From: Bacteroides sp. CAG:709
GTDB lineage: Bacteria > Bacteroidota > Bacteroidia > Bacteroidales > UBA932
Assembly: GCA_000434935.1 (NCBI GenBank)
Contig: FR882175.1
Coordinates: forward strand, 57,770 to 65,077
DNA: 7,308 nucleotides
Reading direction: 5' to 3'
Shown here: positions 1 to 5,428 of the stretch, piece by piece
Layout: every line of letters begins with the position of its first letter
Numbering within the stretch: position 1 is the stretch's first letter
Program-made: the position numbers and the translations under genes
The notes under the pieces: generated by a model
The model's input: only the letters and a program-made list of their open reading frames with translations
The model's database searches: none
What the model was told of the DNA's origin: nothing

Positions 1-36
1 CGGTCTGACAGCCGCAAATGGTTTTACTTTTACCAT
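1..36 (-). CDS. DUF1015 family protein, N-terminal fragment (cut by window edge)
   Basis: Only the first 12 codons are present, reading MVKVKPFAAVRP from an ATG at 36 on the minus strand and running off the left edge. The pattern of a short charged start followed by KPF, two or three residues, and RP is how DUF1015 (COG4198) proteins usually begin, normally continuing with PKE and then a RPYDV-like stretch. The gene lies 74 bases downstream of serA on the same strand. From general knowledge, DUF1015 genes often follow serC-serA in Bacteroidetes and some Firmicutes, which supports the call. The biochemical function of the family is not known to me, so none is assigned. No Shine-Dalgarno sequence precedes the ATG. 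The assignment rests on very few residues plus gene order. The next few hundred bases to the left would settle it. Confidence 0.72.
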   Translation of the reverse strand, partial: MVKVKPFAAVRP

Positions 37-56
37 CTCAATCTACTATTTTCAAA

Positions 57-99
57 TTCCGCGAATGGAGCAGTTTCATACCGGACTCCATTCGTGGAA
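57..99. repeat. Inverted repeat in the serA-DUF1015 gap
   Basis: Two 14-base arms (57-70 and 86-99) enclose a 15-base loop. The inner 9 bases of each arm (CGAATGGAG and CTCCATTCG) are perfectly complementary. One position (61/95) would be a G-U wobble in plus-strand RNA but an A-C mismatch in minus-strand RNA. In the serA direction the stem is followed by TTTGAAAATAG, a poor U-tract. In the plus direction a T-rich stretch begins a few bases after the stem. It could be a leaky terminator or processing site between serA and DUF1015, or a terminator for plus-strand transcription arriving from the left. The repeat is plain in the sequence; its role is inferred. Confidence 0.5.
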
Positions 100-110
100 A
101 CTATGTTTTA

Positions 111-1031
111 TTATTTGTTGACCTGGAACTTGGTGCAGCCGTCGGCGAAATATGCTACGATCTGACGGGCAGCTGCAAGACCGGCATTGATATTGGCCTC
201 TGCAGTCTGGGCACCCATCTTCTTAGGAGTAGCGAACACGCGGGTTCCGAATTTCTCCTTCAACACATCGATATTGTCAGGAGCAACGTCTGTAATGTAC
301 TTGAGATCAGGACGATCCTCCAATGCCTTCTCCAATCCTGCCTCGTCGATGACTTCCTTGCGGGCAGTATTTACGAGGGTCGCGCCTTTAGGCATGGATG
401 TAATCAATTCGTAGTTGATGCTGCCGATGGTCTCAGGTGTAGCAGGGATATGCACTGACACGAAATCAGAATTTGCATACAGCTCCTTCACGGAAGCGAC
501 AGGTGTAGCGCCAGCCTCAGCAATCTTTTCTGCAGGAATGAATGGATCCACTGCAAGAACGCTCATACCGAGAGCCTCAGCCTTCTTGCCGACAAGCCTG
601 CCGACATTGCCAAAAGCCTGGATACCAAGCCTCTTGCCGGAAATCTCGCATCCGGAAACAGGGGTAAACTGGTTACGGCACATGTAAATCATCATGGCAA
701 TCGCCAACTCTGCGACAGCATTGGAATTCTGTCCAGGAGTATTCTCCACGACCACGCCGCGCTCCTTGGAAACGACCAGGTCAATGTTGTCGAAACCTGC
801 ACCTGCACGAACGACAATCTTCAGTTTTCCTGCAGCCTCAAGGACAGCAGGAGTAACTTTGTCAGACCTGACGATCATAGCATCCACATCAGCGACAGCA
901 TTGATAAGATCCTGCGCCTCTGCATATTTCTCAAGAAGGACTACCTCATGTCCGGCGCCTTCAAGAATTTCTCTGATTCCCGCTACAGCTGCTGCTGCAA
1001 ATGGTTTCTGAGTAGCCAACAATACTTTCAT
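111..1031 (-). CDS. serA: D-3-phosphoglycerate dehydrogenase, short lysine-type
   Basis: This enzyme oxidises 3-phosphoglycerate to 3-phosphohydroxypyruvate with NAD+, the first step of serine synthesis in the cytoplasm. The 306-residue protein has the D-2-hydroxyacid dehydrogenase fold. A split substrate domain includes RAGAGFDNID (75-84). The NAD-binding Rossmann segment lies around 135-163, with the loop AFGNVGR (139-145), where the usual first glycine is alanine. The catalytic arginine is R224 in NTARKEVIDE. The usual catalytic histidine (TPHIGAST-type motif) is absent: the matching stretch reads TPKKMGAQT (268-276), with lysine at 270 and 271. This is the form described for Entamoeba histolytica and seen in Bacteroides relatives. 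There is no C-terminal ACT or regulatory domain, so feedback by serine through such a domain is not expected. The gene starts 12 bases after serC and is surely co-transcribed with it. The ATG has no clear ribosome site. Confidence 0.95.
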   Translation of the reverse strand: MKVLLATQKPFAAAAVAGIREILEGAGHEVVLLEKYAEAQDLINAVADVDAMIVRSDKVTPAVLEAAGKLKIVVRAGAGFDNIDLVVSKERGVVVENTPGQNSNAVAELAIAMMIYMCRNQFTPVSGCEISGKRLGIQAFGNVGRLVGKKAEALGMSVLAVDPFIPAEKIAEAGATPVASVKELYANSDFVSVHIPATPETIGSINYELITSMPKGATLVNTARKEVIDEAGLEKALEDRPDLKYITDVAPDNIDVLKEKFGTRVFATPKKMGAQTAEANINAGLAAARQIVAYFADGCTKFQVNK

Positions 1032-1043
1032 GACAAGTGGGTT

Positions 1044-2117
1044 TTATTTTTTCATTGATTCAAACTCTTTCATGCACTCTGTGAGAGCTGTAACATCCTC
1101 AACCGTACATGCATTGTAGATGGATGCGCGGAATCCGCCGACTGACCTGTGGCCCTTGAGACCGACCATGCCCTTGCCTTTGGCGAATGACATGAACTCG
1201 TCCTGAAGATTCTCGTAACCGGGAGCCATCACGAAGCAGACGTTCATGAGCGAACGGTCTTTCTCTGCTGCGGTTCCTACGAAGAGGGAGTTGCGGTCAA
1301 TCTCGCCATAGAGCAATTTGGCCTTCTCCATGTCATATTTGTGGATAGCCTCGACGCCACCCATGCCCTTCAACCATTTGAGGGTCTCGTTCATCACGAA
1401 GATGGAGAATACAGGAGGTGTGTTGAACATTGACTCCTTGTCGATATGTGTACGGTAGTCAAGCATTGTAGGAATATAGCGGCTGACCTTTCCGAGAGCG
1501 TCCTTGCGGATAATCGCGAACACGACGCCGGCAGGGCCCACGTTCTTCTGTGCGCCACCATAAATGAGGGCATATTTGCTGACGTCAACCGGACGGCTCA
1601 TGATATCTGAAGACATGTCCGCGATAAGAGGAACAGGGGAAATGATATCCTCCTTGATTTCCGTACCGTAAATGGTATTGTTAGTCGTGATGTGGAAATA
1701 GTCAAGGTCTGTAGGAATCTCGTATCCCTCAGGGATATACGAGTAATTCTTGTCTGCAGAAGATGCGAGCGCATAAGCATTGCCAAGTCCCTGAGCCTGC
1801 TGGAGAGCCTTATGAGCCCACACGCCGGTATCAAGATATGCAGCCTTGTTCTCCAGGAAGTTCATAGCGACATAAAGGAACTGAAGGCTGGCACCGCCGC
1901 CGAGGAAAACCACCTCATGAGTATCAGGGATGTGGAGCAATTCTTTCCAATTCGCGCGAACCTCATCCATGACCTCACCCCATTCTTTCGACCTGTGCGA
2001 TACGGAAAGCACTGATATTCCAGTGTTCTTGAAATTCTTGAGCGCCTCGATAGAATTGTCAATGGCCTGCTGAGGCAGAAGGCATGGCCCGGCATTAAAG
2101 ACGTGAACGTTCGCCAT
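1044..2117 (-). CDS. serC: Phosphoserine aminotransferase
   Basis: SerC moves the amino group of glutamate to 3-phosphohydroxypyruvate, giving 3-phosphoserine. The same enzyme often acts in pyridoxal phosphate synthesis. The reading frame is open from 2147, but I place the start at the ATG at 2117. Family members begin with a stretch like MANVHVFNAGPCLLP, the ten extra upstream residues (MFDFYLIFII) come from AT-rich leader, and the predicted promoter lies just upstream. This gives 357 residues, a normal length. Visible features are the substrate-binding SHRS (40-43), GGGAS (73-77), the aspartate of ADMSSDI (D168) expected to contact the PLP ring nitrogen, the Schiff-base lysine K191 in GGAQKNVGP, and the C-terminal KGHRSVGGFRAS stretch (321-332) with phosphate-contacting H323 and R324. 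It is the first gene of a serC-serA-DUF1015 unit. The leader is very AT-rich with no Shine-Dalgarno sequence. Confidence 0.96.
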   Translation of the reverse strand: MANVHVFNAGPCLLPQQAIDNSIEALKNFKNTGISVLSVSHRSKEWGEVMDEVRANWKELLHIPDTHEVVFLGGGASLQFLYVAMNFLENKAAYLDTGVWAHKALQQAQGLGNAYALASSADKNYSYIPEGYEIPTDLDYFHITTNNTIYGTEIKEDIISPVPLIADMSSDIMSRPVDVSKYALIYGGAQKNVGPAGVVFAIIRKDALGKVSRYIPTMLDYRTHIDKESMFNTPPVFSIFVMNETLKWLKGMGGVEAIHKYDMEKAKLLYGEIDRNSLFVGTAAEKDRSLMNVCFVMAPGYENLQDEFMSFAKGKGMVGLKGHRSVGGFRASIYNACTVEDVTALTECMKEFESMKK

Positions 2118-2143
2118 AATTATAAAAATTAAATAAAAATCAA

Positions 2144-2177
2144 ACAACGATTCGGATTTCGCTTTCCAAATCGTTGT
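2144..2177 (-). promoter_or_regulatory. 34-base dyad at the serC transcription start: operator, leader hairpin or terminator
   Basis: The outer arms ACAACGATT and AATCGTTGT (minus strand) are perfect 9-base complements at 2177-2169 and 2152-2144. In minus-strand RNA the stem extends through a U-G wobble and three more pairs to 13 pairs, closing an 8-base loop. The wobble is a C-A mismatch in plus-strand RNA, so a structured transcript would be read in the serC direction. The downstream sequence is T-rich (TTGATTTTTATT). The dyad touches the last base of the predicted -7 box of the serC promoter, so it straddles the likely start site. Three readings are possible: a repressor operator, a 5' leader hairpin or attenuator, or the pyrB terminator. 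Confidence 0.6.
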
Positions 2178-2206
2178 AAAGATAATGATTATTTAGAAAA
2201 AACAAA
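2177..2206 (-). promoter_or_regulatory. Promoter of the serC-serA unit (Bacteroidetes type)
   Basis: On the minus strand, TTTG (2206-2203) is followed after 18 bases by TATCTTTA (2184-2177). This matches the Bacteroidetes -33 TTTG and -7 TAnnTTTG elements at all but the last base, with acceptable spacing. Transcription would start near 2171-2174, giving a leader of roughly 55 bases before the serC ATG. This promoter lets the serine genes be expressed apart from pyrB upstream. Confidence 0.62.
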
Positions 2207-2210
2207 AGAT

Positions 2211-2227
2211 TTGATAAAAATTATCAA
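2211..2227 (-). terminator. Weak AT-rich hairpin after pyrB
   Basis: The 17-base sequence TTGATAA-TTT-TTATCAA is a perfect 7-base-pair stem with a 3-base loop, 14 bases beyond the pyrB stop codon. In the pyrB direction it is followed by ATCTTTTGTTTTTT, a reasonable U-tract. The stem has only one G-C pair, so it would be weak alone. The stronger dyad at 2144-2177 could serve as a second terminator. Its T-run overlaps the -33 box of the serC promoter. Confidence 0.42.
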
Positions 2228-2240
2228 CTTTCTATTCTTT

Positions 2241-3155
2241 CTATCTGTAACCGAGAAGATAAGAAATCACGGCCATTCGTACATACATGCCGTTCCGTGC
2301 CTGCTCGAAATAATATGCGTAAGGCGTATCGTCCACATCCCGGGCGATTTCCGTAATACGTGGAAGCGGATGGAGAATCTTCATGTTAGGCTTCACATTG
2401 CCCAGCATTGACGCAGTCAGCTCATAGACATCCTTCACGCGGTCGTAATCCTCCTTGCTCGGGAAACGCTCCTGCTGGATTCGCGTCATATATAATATGT
2501 CACAATCGTCGAGATGTTTTTCGAGGGACTCGGTTTCCTCATACGGGATATGTTTCTCCTCCAGCTCCTTCAGATACTTGTGCGGCATCTTCAGCTCGTC
2601 CGGTGCCGTGAAAATGTAGCTTGGGGAAAAATCAGACATCGCCTCGGAGAGCGAGTGCACGGTACGTCCGTATTTCAAGTCGCCTACCATATTGATTGTC
2701 AAGCCGTCCAGCTTACCCTGAGTCTGCCGGATGGAATACATGTCCAGAAGCGTCTGGGTAGGATGCTGATTCGAACCGTCGCCGGCATTGACCACAGGGA
2801 CAGGGGAAACGCTTGCGGCAATGGCAGCAGCTCCTTCCACAGGATGGCGCATCACGATCATATCCACGTAGTTGGAGACAATCTTGATGGTATCTTCAAT
2901 GGTTTCGCCCTTGGTAACGCTGGTGTTACGGGAATCCGGAAATCCGATGACACGGGCTCCAAGACGGTTCACAGCCGCCTCGAAAGAAAGCCTCGTCCTC
3001 GTGGACGGTTCGAAGAACAGACAGGCAATGACTTTCCCCGCAAGGAAATTCTGTTCATGATTATTCTCAAATTCCTTGGCCACATCCAGGATATGAAGGA
3101 TCTCATCCTTCGAAAAATCCCTGATTGAAATCAGACTTTTAGGCATAATGCTCAT
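2241..3155 (-). CDS. pyrB: Aspartate carbamoyltransferase, catalytic chain
   Basis: PyrB joins carbamoyl phosphate and aspartate to make N-carbamoyl-aspartate, the committed step of pyrimidine synthesis in the cytoplasm. At 304 residues it is close to the E. coli chain and resembles it throughout. The carbamoyl-phosphate loop FFEPSTRTR (47-55), the 80s loop with S79 and K82, R103 and H104 in VMRHP, and NAGDGSNQHPTQ (123-134) with H131 are all present. So are the aspartate-binding R164 (KYGRTVHSL), R225 (MTRIQQER) and HPLPR (262-266). No active-site residue looks lost. Two ATGs are possible, at 3155 and 3146; the longer is listed, though MPKSL at 3146 is equally plausible. The regulatory chain gene pyrI, commonly adjacent to this type of pyrB, is not next to it here. 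yigZ ends 28 bases upstream and no promoter was seen in that gap, so the two are probably co-transcribed. Confidence 0.96.
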   Translation of the reverse strand: MSIMPKSLISIRDFSKDEILHILDVAKEFENNHEQNFLAGKVIACLFFEPSTRTRLSFEAAVNRLGARVIGFPDSRNTSVTKGETIEDTIKIVSNYVDMIVMRHPVEGAAAIAASVSPVPVVNAGDGSNQHPTQTLLDMYSIRQTQGKLDGLTINMVGDLKYGRTVHSLSEAMSDFSPSYIFTAPDELKMPHKYLKELEEKHIPYEETESLEKHLDDCDILYMTRIQQERFPSKEDYDRVKDVYELTASMLGNVKPNMKILHPLPRITEIARDVDDTPYAYYFEQARNGMYVRMAVISYLLGYR

Positions 3156-3183
3156 TATTATTTAATTAAGTATCGTTGTTTCT

Positions 3184-3825
3184 TCATGTTTCCGAAGTCG
3201 CCGGCCCCTCCTCCACTGCAGTGCAATCGTCAATGTTGCCGACACGCTCCAGAAAATCCGATTCCGAGGAAAGGCGCACTTTCACCGTCATCGAGCAATC
3301 GGTGCCGAAATCCTGCCCGCTCTGTTCCAATGACATGTCCTTCACCATCTTCATGACGCTGTTCATCGCAAGGTAGCCAAAGCGGAGACGATACCGCTTC
3401 ATCGCTACCTTCGTGATTATCACCGCATTGGAAATGGCATCCGCAGTAGACGTCTTATATGCACGGATCAGGCCGGGAATGCCCAACTTGATTCCGCCGA
3501 AATAGCGGATGACGACAACGAGTATATCACTGAGGCAATTGGAATCAATCTGTCCGAGAATCGGACGTCCCGCAGAAGAAGACGGCTCCCCGTCATCATT
3601 GGCCCTGAACACATCCCCGCGATAGCCGAGACGGTACGCATAACAATGATGCCTGGCGTCATGGTACTCCTTTTTCAAAGAACCGACAATCATCTTCACT
3701 TCCTCCTCCGATTCGACCGGATAGGCTTTCGCAATGAATCTGCTTCCATTGTCCTTGAAGAGTCCTTCCGATTCTCCGGAAATACTCCTGTAGGTATCAG
3801 GAATGATGATTTCGTTCTTTTCCAT
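3184..3825 (-). CDS. yigZ: YigZ/IMPACT family protein (UPF0029)
   Basis: This is a member of the YigZ/IMPACT family, whose eukaryotic relatives regulate the GCN2 translation-control kinase; the role of the bacterial proteins is poorly defined. From the ATG at 3825 it has 213 residues, typical for the family. The N-terminal UPF0029 domain shows GSRFIAKAYPV (27-37), DARHHCYAYR (56-65), the hallmark NDDGEPSSSAGRPIL (76-90), and VIRYFGGIKLGIPGLIRAY (105-123). The C-terminal part, about 145-205, fits the DUF1949 ferredoxin-like domain. The frame is open back to an ATG at 3861, but the extra 12 residues are unlike the family and would begin upstream of the predicted promoter. I therefore prefer 3825. 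With that promoter the message would have almost no leader. pyrB follows after 28 bases. Confidence 0.92.
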   Translation of the reverse strand: MEKNEIIIPDTYRSISGESEGLFKDNGSRFIAKAYPVESEEEVKMIVGSLKKEYHDARHHCYAYRLGYRGDVFRANDDGEPSSSAGRPILGQIDSNCLSDILVVVIRYFGGIKLGIPGLIRAYKTSTADAISNAVIITKVAMKRYRLRFGYLAMNSVMKMVKDMSLEQSGQDFGTDCSMTVKVRLSSESDFLERVGNIDDCTAVEEGPATSET

Positions 3826-3830
3826 GGCCT

Positions 3831-3862
3831 CAAAATTAGCTAAAAACACGTTATTATGCAAC
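3831..3862 (-). promoter_or_regulatory. Promoter of yigZ-pyrB, near-leaderless
   Basis: On the minus strand TAATTTTG (3838-3831) matches the Bacteroidetes -7 element TAnnTTTG exactly. A GTTG (3862-3859) lies 20 bases further upstream as a partial -33 box. The -7 element ends only five bases before the chosen yigZ ATG at 3825, so the transcript would start within a few bases of the start codon. It is back to back with the plus-strand promoter at 3881-3888. Confidence 0.5.
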
Positions 3863-3888
3863 GGAACGGAAATATTTTGTTAACTTTG
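3855..3888 (+). promoter_or_regulatory. Promoter of the pRiA4b-like gene and miaA
   Basis: TAACTTTG at 3881-3888 is an exact match to the Bacteroidetes -7 element TAnnTTTG. The best -33 candidate is TATG at 3855-3858, 22 bases upstream, which is weak. Initiation near 3892-3895 would give a leader of about 20 bases before the ATG at 3916. An AGGA at 3898-3901 is rather far from the ATG to be a strong ribosome site. Confidence 0.52.
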
Positions 3889-3915
3889 GCACTTGTTAGG
3901 AAAGCTACATTCAAT

Positions 3916-4530
3916 ATGATTCTTAAATATCGTGTATCCCTGCCGGGAATAAAGGGCTTCGCCCGCGTTTATGAGCTAAAGTCGACCACGACTTTGTATG
4001 AATTCCACAAGAGAATGAGAGATGACATGGACTTCTCCCATGATCAGCTGATTCAGTTCAAGGGTCTGGACAAATCCGGATCGCTCGTGGCCAGATATGG
4101 CATGTTCGACCTCGGAGCAGGAGCCGTGGATGATGTCACCCTGGCTGACACCATAAAGAAAGGCATTGCCGAATTTACTTATTTCTACGATGTCACAGAC
4201 AGGAAAAGTGTCATTGTAACCTACGAAGGCGAAGTAGAGGAAGAGCCTGGAAAGACTTATCCTGCCCTCGTGGAATCGAAGGGTCCGAACCCTGTCGAAT
4301 TCGAGAACGGTTATGTCGCATATGAGGATTTGCCGGATGAGCAGAAACATCTGCCGGGCGAGTCATCATGGGGCAAGGGCGACGATGCGGCTGATGACGC
4401 TGACGACCTGACCGATGACATTGCGGATGTAGACGAAGACGATGAGGACGATGAGGAGGACGACCTCAAATCATCAATAGAGGAAGACAGCGACATCATT
4501 TTCGACGGTTCAGAAGACCTGATGCTGTAA
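3916..4530 (+). CDS. pRiA4b ORF-3-like (IS1096 passenger-like) protein with acidic tail
   Basis: The first 100 or so residues resemble the plasmid pRiA4b ORF-3-like domain (PF07929), also called the IS1096 passenger TnpR family. The telling features are a beta-strand start (ILKYRVSLPGIKGFARVYEL), then TLYEFHKRMRDDMDFSHDQLIQF (26-48) where the family has a TLxxLHxxIxxxFxFxxxHLyxF pattern. No catalytic motif can be recognised, and despite the family name there is no transposase or transposon end nearby. From about 156 to 204 the protein is strikingly acidic: I count 27 Asp or Glu in 49 residues, with an unbroken run of 11 at 173-183 and a single lysine. The frame is open from 3856, but the ATG at 3916 matches the domain start and lies downstream of the predicted promoter. 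The product has 204 residues, no signal peptide and no membrane segment. miaA starts 25 bases later. The function is unknown. Confidence 0.8.
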   Translation: MILKYRVSLPGIKGFARVYELKSTTTLYEFHKRMRDDMDFSHDQLIQFKGLDKSGSLVARYGMFDLGAGAVDDVTLADTIKKGIAEFTYFYDVTDRKSVIVTYEGEVEEEPGKTYPALVESKGPNPVEFENGYVAYEDLPDEQKHLPGESSWGKGDDAADDADDLTDDIADVDEDDEDDEEDDLKSSIEEDSDIIFDGSEDLML

Positions 4531-4555
4531 TTCTACCGGAAACGAATTCGGCAAG

Positions 4556-5416
4556 ATGGCTAGAAAACTCGTCGTAATTACCGGACCCACAGCTACAGGG
4601 AAGACCGATTACAGCATAGAAGCGGCATTATCATGCGGCTCTCCGATAATTTCGTGCGATTCCAGACAGATTTACAAGGAAATGACCATAGGGACTGCTG
4701 TCCCGGATGCTTCACAGCTGAATGCCGTGAAGCATTATTTTATCCGGACCATCCCTGTCACGGAGCCCTATTCTTCCGGACAATACGAAATCGACGCCCT
4801 CGACCTGATAGAGCGGCTGTTCAACGAAGGCCATGAGACATTGATAATGACCGGAGGCTCAGGGTTTTACATCGACGCAGTCTGCAACGGGCTGGACAAT
4901 CTTCCTGTAGCACCGCCCGAAATGCGCGAGAATCTGACGCGCAGAATCCGCGAGGAGGGGGTCAATGTTCTCGCACAGGAATTGAAGGAATTGGACCCGA
5001 AAGCATGGGCCAGCATTGACCTAAACAACGGCCAGCGGGTGGTGCGGGCATTGGAAACGGTCCTGGTTTCCGGCCGTTCTTTCACGGAGTTCAAGATGAC
5101 GCAGCCCAAGAAACGGAATTTCGAGATAGAGAAAATCTGCATCACACGTCCACGCGAAGTCCTGTATGACAGAATCAACAGACGCGTGCTGAAAATGATA
5201 GATGCAGGGCTGGTGGAAGAGGCTCGCAACTTGCTGCCATATAGGGATTTGCCGGCATTACAGACCGTAGGATACAAAGAGATTTTCAGCTATCTGGACG
5301 GGGAAATTCCTCTTGATGAAGCGATACGGCTGATCCTGCGGAACACCAGACATTACGCCAAGAAACAGCTTACATGGTGGAAACGATATCCAGATGTAAA
5401 GTGGATGGAATTATAA
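4556..5416 (+). CDS. miaA: tRNA dimethylallyltransferase (isopentenyltransferase)
   Basis: MiaA transfers the dimethylallyl group from DMAPP to N6 of adenosine 37 in tRNAs reading codons that start with U, which strengthens codon-anticodon pairing. The 286-residue protein is somewhat shorter than the E. coli enzyme (about 316) but complete. It has the P-loop GPTATGKT (10-17), CDSRQIYKEM (34-43) with the expected catalytic aspartate D35, TGGSGFYIDAV (99-109), NNGQRVVRALE (157-167), LQTVGYKEI (235-243), and the C-terminal RHYAKKQLTWWKR block (265-277). The insert domain around 115-195 includes the tRNA-binding region. The ATG at 4556 is the obvious start, two residues before KLVVITGP. The acidic-tailed gene ends 25 bases upstream and the fucosidase gene starts 12 bases downstream, so all three are probably transcribed together. 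Confidence 0.96.
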   Translation: MARKLVVITGPTATGKTDYSIEAALSCGSPIISCDSRQIYKEMTIGTAVPDASQLNAVKHYFIRTIPVTEPYSSGQYEIDALDLIERLFNEGHETLIMTGGSGFYIDAVCNGLDNLPVAPPEMRENLTRRIREEGVNVLAQELKELDPKAWASIDLNNGQRVVRALETVLVSGRSFTEFKMTQPKKRNFEIEKICITRPREVLYDRINRRVLKMIDAGLVEEARNLLPYRDLPALQTVGYKEIFSYLDGEIPLDEAIRLILRNTRHYAKKQLTWWKRYPDVKWMEL

Positions 5417-5428
5417 CAAGAAAACACT

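Noticed and set aside
18..458. Plus-strand open frame of 146 codons at the left end
   Set aside because: It lies almost wholly opposite serA and has no recognisable protein pattern. The minus-strand serA is unmistakable.
14..1007. Shared 11-mer GCAAATGGTTT at 14-24 and 997-1007, considered as a direct repeat or attachment site
   Set aside because: A few matching 11-mers are expected by chance in a window this size, and both copies sit inside coding sequence (the DUF1015 and serA starts) and encode similar residues.
2118..2147. Ten-residue upstream extension of serC (start at 2147)
   Set aside because: The extension is AT-rich leader sequence overlapping the dyad. The family start MANVHVFNAGP fits the ATG at 2117.
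2514..3128. 204-codon plus-strand open frame
   Set aside because: It is antisense to pyrB, which carries every active-site motif. The opposite frame is open only because of codon composition.
4311..4499. Minus-strand frame rich in serine runs
   Set aside because: It is the antisense image of the GAC/GAT/GAG-rich acidic tail of the 3916-4530 gene, not a real low-complexity protein.
3916..4530. Possible transposon remnant, given the IS1096 passenger name of the family
   Set aside because: No transposase, terminal inverted repeats or target duplications were seen, and the gene has an ordinary promoter and operon position.
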